Of a DNA stretch of 64,000 bases, positions 56,359-64,000 are shown piece by piece (the stretch's first letter is position 1; each line of letters starts with the position of its first letter). The DNA is taken from positions 11,410,344 through 11,474,343 of the forward strand of contig JABAKD010000019.1 of assembly GCA_012845835.1 (NCBI GenBank), written 5' to 3'. The DNA comes from Undaria pinnatifida (taxonomy: Eukaryota > Sar > Phaeophyceae > Laminariales > Alariaceae). Under the pieces are notes generated by a model. That model made no database searches, had not been told where the DNA came from, and saw nothing but the letters and a program-made list of their open reading frames with translations. A program made the translations under genes and the position numbers.

Positions 56359-59300
56359 GTGAGTTGAGAAAACGTAATATAGCAGGCCGCTGCACACTGT
56401 ACTTCAGATATTATGCGTAAAACTGCGACCCCGAGCTTGAGCACCTCAGGACCGCCCAAAAGGTATTCTCGCGCCAAAGGCAGCTCGTCGGATTGCCCAC
56501 CCACCTCCGGATTTTTCTCGAGCTTTGCATGCCTCCCGCTTCATAGTGACGAGGCGGAGAGGGATGCACCGCTTGCACGCGTGCGTGCCCGCTTGGTGGA
56601 CGTTGCGCCGTTGTCACTGCCGTTATTTTTTTCAAGGGGAAAAAAGTATTCGGTACGTAAGGATTTTTCCATACAAACAGTCAGTAAGAACTGAGGAAAA
56701 ACATACCAGGTAGTCTATACTTTGAAGTATACCGGGTATGGTCCCTGTGGAAAAGGCATTTTTTCTATGAAGTTTTTGGTGTTAGCTTTTTTGTTGTTCG
56801 TTGTGTTTAGGGTGAAACGTGCAAGGGAACGTGGGAGGGCTTGCTGCGGATTGGTTACTTTGGGCGGTGTCATGGTGGCTCATGAGGGTCTTGGCTGCGT
56901 TCGCTAGTCGTTTGCTACGGTATCACCGGAAGGCTTTTACTGCAAAGTTTTGGCACCGTCGGTGGCATGCCCTGCTGCTGGCGCGTCTGCGGCTGCTGCT
57001 GCTGCTGCCGTCGGTGTTGATACTGTGTATGACCGCTTCTGGGACTACAACGATGACGAACTTCAGGCCCCTTCGATACGTCCAAGTCAAATCGCGAAAA
57101 TCGTCGAGCGCGAAGTTCGTTTCTTTGTGCACCCTGGTGTGTCGTGTCTATGTACTGCTGGTTATTATTTCTAGCGCTATCAATACGTAGCTTGTTCCGC
57201 TTTTCCTCTCCTCGCAAGTTGTCTGGTGTGCTGGCTTGTTTATATTCCACTCTCGTATTCACTGCTGTGTTTGGCATTGCATGTCCGGACACAAATTCTC
57301 CTTACCGTTACATGTTTGTGACTGCGGAGCTCGTCTCTCTCCCTCGTACTCGGAGTATGAGACATCCTCACAGACACTGGGTGTGATGGATGTAGATGGC
57401 TCAAAAATGGCTATTTTATGTGGAGAACACACGGATAACATACCGCCCTGTACATACCACGCATACCTCTGTTTGGTACTCGCCAGGCGTCCAACCCCAG
57501 TTCTCTTACTGTTCGTGTTTCTTTGGACTCGAGCCCGGAGCTGCCTCGCACGTACTCTAGACTTTTATATGCTACCTGGTATTCATTGGACTGCTTGTAG
57601 GTTTTAGACTGGATATTAGAGTTTTTGGGTAGTCTGGGGACTTTTTTTTTTTTTTTATCCTCCGGCGGATGAGGGAAAAAAAAGCTCAACCCCTTTAGAG
57701 CCCCCGAACCCCTCCCTATACTAAATCCAAGTAATTTTGCCCCCCAAAACGGGTTTCCAACTGCAAAGGGGTTGAGCTCACCACACTTCCACGTATTTTC
57801 CTACGCATCGTGGGTCGATTTAACTCCGGACCGTTTATATCAGGGATCAGGGATGTACGTTACCTCAATTTTTGCAGCAAGTGTGACGGGTATGATATTA
57901 TAAAAATGAAAATACACTCCAGCTGTGAGATCGAAGATTTCGTCGAAACTCATCTTTGCAAGCTGTGTGTGATACTCCGATCGCGCGCATTACGAGTTGT
58001 GTGTCCTCATTAAGGATATAGGTCGGCGACTCCCCTTACAACTACAGTGTAGCTATCAGGGTCAACAGTATGATTTTAGTCAGTCTGTGCGCGGAAACTA
58101 TAAAACCCGTTTCTGAGGGGGACAAAATCTGACAGCTGTGAAGGGAAAGGGGGCCTGGTTTTGATCAAAAGCGATATGTACTACGATATATCGCTTCGAT
58201 ATATCGCACACCCGTAATAGCTGAAAGAGTGAAATCAACCGAGAGATACGCGCAACGTTTTACAACACGATCTCTAGCCACGCCCTCGGATATCAATAGC
58301 TGCATAGGGCGTCATCTTCATGCTACTGTTCCTGTTTGCTCTGTTTAGGGACCTCGAATTTGATAAGTTAAGGTAAAGGGAAATCCCCTCTGCAGCTATA
58401 TGCCCTATGTAGCTATCTGAGAGCATGATTGCATCATTGGCGGTAGGGGTTGGGGTGGAATAAGTACGAACCGGTCGCCCCGGTGGCGTATCAGGTTATC
58501 CTCGAGCCTGGTATAGGTCAGTTTCTTGAGTTCGAGCCCCGCCGAGTGCATACTCGTATAAATTCGTTGGGACTTGTTCTTGTGCACAAATTGACTTGCG
58601 GAAAGCGCGAGAGCGTGAGTTAGCAACACTCGATGAAAAATCGACGAGTAGTGGGATTGCTGAACCTTACGCGCGATAACAATTGAAGGCAAGAACCGGG
58701 CGGGAAAAGGGACGACACCTGTGACCACGGCTTGTCTAGAAGCTGGGAAGTTGAAGTGTGAGGAAAGGCGGGGCTGAGGCGTTCAGCCATGGGTTACGAA
58801 AATAAAAGTGCAAATTGTTGGTTGCAAATAGGCGCTCTCCCCACTGACCGGGACTACGGCCCTGTGTGTTTATCTCACATGATTCAGTACTGAGTTGTTT
58901 CGGTTGAGCGGGGGGGAGTTCCTCGGTTCAGCAGAAGTATCATATGTATGAAGTCGAACGGCTGCATTGTCTAGGAGGCAGAGGTTAGGGTTAGGGTCTC
59001 AGACGGGTTCATCTTTCACCAAGAAGGCGTGTTTGTTCCTGCTGACGGCTCAACACTCCTCAGAGTTATGCGTAGTGCTGTGAGTTGGCTGGACATGACG
59101 GCTAGTTATTCGTATTGGTTACTATCGTATTGGTTACTATAATATGATAGTTCGCGTTAATATTCGATGAGAAAGTAACCGTAACCCTGCTGTAAGTTGG
59201 ATGGCAAATGGCGAAGTACGCCAGCCAATTGACGTTAGTTTCCCTCAAATGCTACACTGCGCTGTAGCTGTAAGGGGAGTCGCCGACCTATATCCTTAAT

Positions 59301-62300
59301 GAGGACACACAACCCGTAATACGCGCGATCGGAGTATCACACACAGCTTGCAAAGATGAGTTTCGACAAAATCTTCGATCTCACAGCTAGCTGGAGTGTA
59401 TTTTCATTTTTTATAATAATGTAGACATGGCGAGCTCAACAAACACACCGAAACGCAGAAGCCTTGAGAGATTACCCCCGCTTTTTGGGAGACAATGTCC
59501 TTAAAGGTTGGATCATGTTTCCAGTGTGGTACAGTAGTAAATTAGATTAGTTGCCGCAGGCAACTAACTACCTGTAACACCTAAGCCAACTAAAGTAACT
59601 ATCGTACCCTATGGTGTGATATAACACGCACGATAACACCCCCTGTGCTACATTTCAACGCCAATTTTCTCGTAAAGAAAGGGTGGCATACACATCGGAA
59701 AATGCCACCCCTCTCATGAATTCCAAAACCAATTTACTCCTTAAGGTAAGGGGGGTTCATCATCACACGACGAAAATGGCGAGTGTTTCGGGCGGATCTC
59801 GGTCGATATCTTGACTTGAGACGCGTCGCTCGGCGTTCACACGCTCGCCGTAATCGAGAAAATCGGCTGAAAAAAAATGTCCGAGGGGATGTGTTATCGC
59901 GCATCTGCTAAGATAGCCAGCGATTAGTTGTCAGCCAGCTCGGTTTTTCCCACTGCGCGTCCACTGCGCTGCCGGGGTTAGACGGGGAAGAGGTCAAGTC
60001 AGCTATCCCGGAGGATACAGGTATCCCAGAGGACACGCCTTCTCCAGGAGATCCTGCTGCCGTGCCCGTGGCGACGGCGTGGGCCGTGGCGGAGGCAGAC
60101 AGCGGGCAGGACCCCGTCATCGAAGCATTGTCAGCATTCAAATATGTTGTTTGTAACGGGTGGTGTGTTGGCGTGTTCGATGTTCGCCTCGCCGACCACA
60201 CCCTGCGGATTCAGGACCGACGGCAGTTGTTCGAACGGAACAGCCGCGGTTATGACCACGTGGCAACGTGGTGGCCGTTTCCACGGGCGGCCCAGTACGG
60301 TAACGTAGCGGGTGAGGCCGCTACTGGCTACTCGCACTGGTGAAAATATGATGCGTACAAAGGGGTGCCCGATTTTAGAGTCCATCGGAAGAGGCCAGTG
60401 TTACCGCCCTTGTTGCCTCGTTGCCGATCTTACCTCAGATCTGGCATCATATGCCAGGTACTCGTAGGTTTTTTGTTATTGGTGACCTAATCTTGAAGAT
60501 TTTGGCATACGCGAAGGCGTGAGAAGCCGATTTGGCCGCTCTTAACCCTTGCAGAGACGAAGCAAATGCATGCCATACTAATTCCAAGTATATTATCCCA
60601 AAAACCGTGTGTGCAGTTCTGAAGGGGCTACCTCAGTTTTTTCTAAACGTTTTGGAGCCCATGTACGGCGACAAAACGAAGTATAAACGCGGTCTTATCA
60701 TGGTGCTAGCATGCGGCACACAGCAGTGCAAGCCGTGCGCGTGTCTTGCAAGTACTTGCGTTGGAGTTCGACATAAAAAGCGTCGTCAGCTAATCTAAAA
60801 GCCCGGGCTGCTCCGTGTGAAGGATGCTGCAGTAATCGTTAGTTTTATTGGTCACTTTTTCCCTATACTCTATTCAATATAAAGAAAGCCCTCAAACGGT
60901 TAGCATGGACGCTTTTAAACCGGGTATCCCTGTTTATATCGACGTATCAACACCTTGGGCTGTCATTGCTGGCTGCACACGCCTTTGCCGCCATACTGTT
61001 ATATCCAGCCGCTCTATCGTATGTGTCTTGCCTACCGTAGAGCTTCGGCTATTTGTTAGTGTTGATACATGGGACACACTATTTATCGTGTATCAGTATG
61101 ACACGTTGCACATGTAAATATGTGTACAGTACCGTGTGATCAAATCTCTGGCGCTACTGTTTGTGTCAACATCAACAACAAGTTGACCTTCCCATCCACA
61201 TCCACATCCCTAACAGACGGCGGTGCGGCGTACGGGACGGCTAAGGCGGGGATGGGGATCGGGGCGATGGGCGTTATGCACCCCCAGCTGGTCATGCGGA
61301 ACATCATCCCCGTCGTTATGGCGGGTGTGCTAGGGATTTACGGCCTCATCGTCTCGGTTATCTTGCTCGGATCAAGTAAGTTTTGCGATCCTTTCCTTTC
61401 CTTTCCTGTCCTTTGCTGTGTCGATGTTGTTTGTGCTCGCTTGCCTTTGTCACTGCCTTTACCTTGCCTGTGCGTTTTCCTTGCCTTACCGTCGCCTCGC
61501 TTTTTTCTCGCGTTTGCCTTTGCCTTAGCCTTGCACTTGCCTTTTCCTTTGGCTTGCCTCTTTTGCCGTGCCTTTGGCATGCCTGCTTGCTTTTGCTTAG
61601 CGATTGTTTTTAGCTGCGCCATATTCATGCAACATGCAAGGTTCTTGTTCGGGAAGTGCTTCGCTTGAAACCTCGGGGGTGTCGCAGTTTCAAAAGGGGG
61701 AACACTGGCGTTCCTGTGAGCGATAAACAGATACCAAGTACAATGAATTGAAGCTCTTGGAAACTAAAGCAAAGACAATTAGCCACCGCGCCAAGCGACC
61801 GGGTGAGTACTACCGACCAGCCCAAACGGGTTTGTTTTTCAGTCTCGTATCTGTAATGTGTTGTGATGTGTTGCTTGGTTACCGGCATTAACTTGTACCC
61901 CCCCCACCCCCCACCCCGCCCTCCTCCCGCTTGGGTTGTCGTCGCTTGTGTGTGTTTCTCGCGTGGCCCTTTCGGGCTGGATGGCGTGCGGTCTGTGGGT
62001 CGGTCGTATGTGTGGTGTGTCGGTCGGTGCTGTTCCTGGTGACTGGTCTAGTCACGGCGCCTCAGAGCGGAATAACTGTTTACTCGGCGTACACATCATT
62101 TGCGCACCTTGCGGCCGGCATGGCTTGCGGATTGAGGTATGTCCTGTTACTATTTTGATTAGTATACGTACCTTAGACACGGTGGTTGAATAGCACCGGT
62201 GTGCTGCCAGCCAGAAGTATCGGCGCGGTGTATAGCGGTGACCCGCAGTACATAAGTGCCTCCGCATGCTGCCACGAGTCGTTGTTCCCATCTGTACCAT

Positions 62301-63285
62301 GTCAATCGATTTGAAAGGAACTATATCGGGCAGCCGGCACTACTCTGCCAGCACGTTAGAGGGTTCTTTGCTGCGCGTATTACTCGTGTTTTTACCGCGC
62401 TGTTTTCCAAGGCTGGGCTTTGTGGTCGGATAGGGCAGGGTAGTCGGGTAGGGGAGGGTGGTGAGAATTGTAGCGTAGTCGGGGAGGGGAAGGGAATAGG
62501 AGGATAGGCCGGGTACACAGGCTGTAACGGCGGAGATGGGCACTAGAGGCTTATCGAAATATTGCTTCGACCTTCATGGTGCTGGAAGCGTTGGCCGAAA
62601 CGGCTCGCGCCAGCGATTATTGAACGTTGCATGGGTCATTTCCTCGGTATGGAACACAGTCTTCTTCTCTTTCTCCGGGCCATCTTATTTTATCGGTCGT
62701 AAATATGTACAACTGCGAGGGGTACTAGTCTAAGGGCCATATCGAGGTGTAGCGGGAGAGAGGGAGGGAGAGAGAAGAGACACGTGTTCCCCCGGTTCTT
62801 ATCGCGTCATCCCATTGTTTTGCCTGCCCGCAATGGATGCGCTTTTTTTTTTCTCTCTTCTTCCCGCGATGTTCACCCCTCCCCGTCCCCCCTCCCTTCC
62901 TCTCCCCCCCCCTCCCTCTCTCCCTCGCTCCCTTCCTCCCTCCCCCTCTCCTTCCCTCCCTCCCTCCCTCCCCCCCCCCCCCCTCGTTTCCTCATATCTT
63001 CCCCGTTCTTTTGGACTCCTCCGTGTTTATCTGTTCCTCCTCTGTGTGCTGCCGCTGCGAAAAACGATTGAAAATACCCACCCTTAAAAACCTGTGTTTT
63101 TCAGCGGCCTGGCGGCGGGCATGTCGATCGGGATCGTGGGAGACGCCGGCGTACGCGCGATCGGGCAGCAGGAGAAGCTGTTCGTAGGCATGATCCTCAT
63201 CCTCATCTTTGCGGAAGCCTTGGGCCTCTACGGCCTCATCGTAGCGCTCATCCTATCGCAGGCCACCTATGCCTGTGAAACGTAG
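56274..63285 (+). CDS. ATP6V0C: V-type H+-ATPase 16-kDa proteolipid, subunit c
   Basis: Four exons (56274-56358, 61217-61375, 62052-62136, 63105-63285) join in exact phase into 169 residues. This subunit forms the membrane rotor ring of the vacuolar proton pump; each copy carries one proton on a buried Glu. It has four hydrophobic helices: [20 protein letters not shown] (1), AAYGTAKAG ... [20 protein letters not shown] (2), [19 protein letters not shown] with [10 protein letters not shown] (3), and [20 protein letters not shown] (4). Glu147 in LIFAEALG is the expected proton carrier. Length matches the usual 155-170. Exon 3 begins [16 protein letters not shown], the luminal loop typical of algal forms rather than the animal ISTGINPK type. 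Introns are 4858, 676 and 968 bp; intron 1 is full of retroposons. Essential housekeeping gene, no sign of decay. Confidence 0.95.
57640..58170 (-). mobile_element. apparently complete MSFDEIF retroposon, copy C
   Basis: Read on the minus strand from 58170: TTTTGATCAAAACCAGGCCC, TCAGATTTTGTCCCCCTCAG, TTTTATAGTTTCCGCGCACA, the GGGGAGTCGCCGACCTATAT block, and a frame at 57953-57840 coding 37 residues that begins [20 protein letters not shown]. Then come AAAATACGTGGAAGTGTGG, a 110-bp spacer, TCATCCGCCGGAGGAT and 16 A. It is the only copy here in which the 5' module and the hairpin/poly(A) tail are joined, giving a unit of about 530 bp. It lies in V-ATPase intron 1, antisense to the gene. Confidence 0.65.
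57840..57953 (-). CDS. small frame of the MSFDEIF retroposon (37 residues)
   Basis: [20 protein letters not shown] then [17 protein letters not shown] and TGA. The first 15 residues recur in copies A (2086), B (14867), D (59356) and partly E (10797), but the frame ends differently in each. Whether it is translated is unknown; the shared ATG context GCAAAGATGAG is invariant in A to D. Confidence 0.35.
   Translation of the reverse strand: MSFDEIFDLTAGVYFHFYNIIPVTLAAKIEVTYIPDP
58475..58765 (+). mobile_element. tRNA-derived SINE-like element, copy A
   Basis: The head GGTGGCGTATCAGG (A-box-like) and GAGTTCGAGCCCC (B-box, 58528-58540) are spaced as in a tRNA. The body has GAGTGCATACTCGTATAAAT, GCGGAAAGCGCGAGAG, TCGATGAAAAATCGACGAGT and GACCACGGCTTGTCTAGAAG. 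Same family as 50910-51207. In V-ATPase intron 1. A real tRNA gene is unlikely because no acceptor stem forms. Confidence 0.65.
59262..59430 (+). mobile_element. MSFDEIF retroposon 5' module, copy D
   Basis: Starts GTAGCTGTAAGGGGAGTCGC. The frame at 59356-59424 codes 22 residues, [20 protein letters not shown] then IM; an extra CTAG duplicates four bases and shifts the frame relative to copy A. Lies in V-ATPase intron 1, in the same orientation as the gene, 1.1 kb from copy C. Confidence 0.6.
59431..61100. other. intron 1 remainder with an unidentified coding-like stretch
   Basis: From about 59990 to 60343 the plus strand is open and contains [20 protein letters not shown] and [17 protein letters not shown]. 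Past one stop the same frame continues [20 protein letters not shown]. Its composition is protein-like, suggesting a decayed transposase-type gene nested in the V-ATPase intron, but I cannot name the family. A second 88-codon frame at 60532-60798 is also unrecognised. Confidence 0.35.
61217..61375 (+). CDS. V-ATPase subunit c exon 2
   Basis: After [64 protein letters not shown], donor GTAAGT. Phase 1 at both ends. The frame stays open into intron 2 for about 290 bases with a Leu/Cys/Phe-rich, CCTTGC-repeat sequence that is not protein. Confidence 0.92.
61740..61830. repeat. dispersed repeat, copy 2 of 2
   Basis: Counterpart of 50775-50865, in V-ATPase intron 2. Confidence 0.6.
62052..62136 (+). 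CDS. V-ATPase subunit c exon 3
   Basis: After [34 protein letters not shown], then AG of Ser110, donor GTATGT. A nearer CAG at 62063-62065 would break the phase, so the CTAG at 62048-62051 is used. Confidence 0.88.
62750..62990. repeat. purine- and pyrimidine-rich simple sequence
   Basis: GAGAGGGAGGGAGAGAG at 62756-62777, then CCCTCC/CTCCCT-rich sequence at 62870-62990, in V-ATPase intron 3. Gives Pro/Ser/Leu-rich frames in all three plus-strand phases, not genes. Confidence 0.85.
63105..63285 (+). CDS. V-ATPase subunit c exon 4
   Basis: After [69 protein letters not shown], stop TAG at 63283-63285. Contains the proton-carrying Glu147. Confidence 0.93.
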
Positions 63286-64000
63286 AAGGAGGATTTCGAG
63301 GAGCAAAGCCAAAAAGTAGATGGTACGCGAACGCGCGAGTGGGCTGAGCGTGCGGTAATACAACCTTTTTATGTGATTGGGGAGTGCAACAGTGGACGTG
63401 CAACAGCCCTTTTGTGACGGGAGGGAGGGGCGTGGGAGGAGGGGGAAGGGCAGGGATGGTTAATGGTTCCGTCGTGGAGCCCTAAGCCGGCGAGCTTATC
63501 ATGGGGGATTGCTCGCACGCGTGCTATTTTATTGGACTGCTAGGAAGGAAAGAGGGGGGGGGGGGGGGGGGGTCTCGGGCACTAAGAGCAGTCCCTTAAC
63601 CGGGGAGCTCAAACGTTGCCTTCCTCGTGTTGTTTTTTTTTGCGTGTGGTTGCGGTGATTGGGGGTGAGGGAGAAGGGGAGAAGGGGAGAGACGGAGGGG
63701 TTCACCGCGAGTATTCCATGAGCGGTGATCGCTTTCCTTCCTTTAACCCGTGTGGCAAGATAAGAGTGAGGGCTATTATATTGCCACTGGGAATTCTAAA
63801 ATCGAGCTGTTCCCACACACTGTTATTTTATTATTTAAACCCCGTTGCTCTTTTGTTTACACTAAGGGGACACCCCTCACCTGTGAGACGGGGGATTTCG
63901 TTCGAACCTCGTTTTTGATAGCGCGTGCTAGGGTGGTATTAACATACCCAACCCTTTTCGCCATTCACAGCGCATTTATTATCCCCGATTCCAAGTAGTA
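63286..64000. other. 3' flank of the V-ATPase gene
   Basis: Should contain the 3' UTR. A run of about 19 G lies at 63554-63572. No further gene is recognised to the window end; no AATAAA-type signal was seen close after the stop. Confidence 0.4.

Noticed and set aside
58475-58560. tRNA gene with A and B boxes
   Set aside because: No 7-bp acceptor stem, and the same sequence continues into a 290-bp repeated element.
61376-61668. Continuation of the V-ATPase exon 2 frame
   Set aside because: The family homology stops exactly at a GTAAGT donor; the rest is CCTTGC-type simple sequence in the intron.
62784-63187. Three overlapping Pro/Ser-rich plus-strand frames
   Set aside because: Simple CCCTCC sequence in V-ATPase intron 3 open in several phases.
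1-64000. CRISPR array or bacterial operon
   Set aside because: Tandem repeats lack spacer-like unique segments of constant length, and the real genes are spliced and widely spaced.

Overview
The window looks like nuclear DNA of a repeat-rich eukaryotic alga. The evidence is spliced genes with GT-AG introns of 0.15 to 4.9 kb, a V-ATPase proteolipid subunit, a Ty1/copia-type retrotransposon, MITEs, SINE-like retroposons, short telomere-like tracts and many minisatellites. The V-ATPase protein, with its [20 protein letters not shown] block and an insert between helices 2 and 3, resembles stramenopile or haptophyte versions. A brown alga or a relative is my best guess, but the species is not shown by the sequence.

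Three genes can be assembled exon by exon with consistent splice phases. (1) 35846-42230, minus strand: a six-exon RsuA/RluB-type pseudouridine synthase of 593 residues with a long, probably organelle-targeting N-terminus. (2) 47067-54542, minus strand: a four-exon gene of about 839 residues with a basic/acidic N-terminus, a probable Myb/SANT-like segment, a Gly/Val-rich linker and a C-terminal charged coiled coil. (3) 56274-63285, plus strand: a four-exon V-type H+-ATPase 16-kDa proteolipid (subunit c) of 169 residues. Genes 2 and 3 are divergent across a 1.7-kb gap. The last two exons of a membrane protein (25026-25661) are also supported; a degenerate duplicate of its tail exon lies at 30096.

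The left half is almost entirely repeats. It runs from G-tract repeats (1-1080) through a 0.45-kb block duplicated at a 0.67-kb offset (2.2-3.3 kb), a higher-order minisatellite with a period of about 329 bp (4.2-5.2 kb) and a self-complementary 12-bp array rich in AAGCTT around a telomere-like core (11.8-12.5 kb), to a degenerate copia element (16.8-23.5 kb). A tandem four-LTR miniature retrotransposon (TRIM-like) lies at 28687-29731, and further copia relics lie at 31.8-32.8 kb.

The right half holds the three genes. Their introns and flanks carry insertions: a TA-flanked 742-bp MITE with good inverted repeats (42922-43663), a cluster of a second MITE family (45.2-47.1 and 52.7 kb), two SINE-like copies with B-box motifs, three copies of a repeat with a conserved short reading frame, and a retroposon family. 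The retroposon's 5' module carries a small frame beginning MSFDEIFD, and one copy (57640-58170) ends in a hairpin plus poly(A).

All coordinates come from reading by eye. Repeat edges are approximate; splice junctions of the three main genes are to the base but unverified by transcripts.
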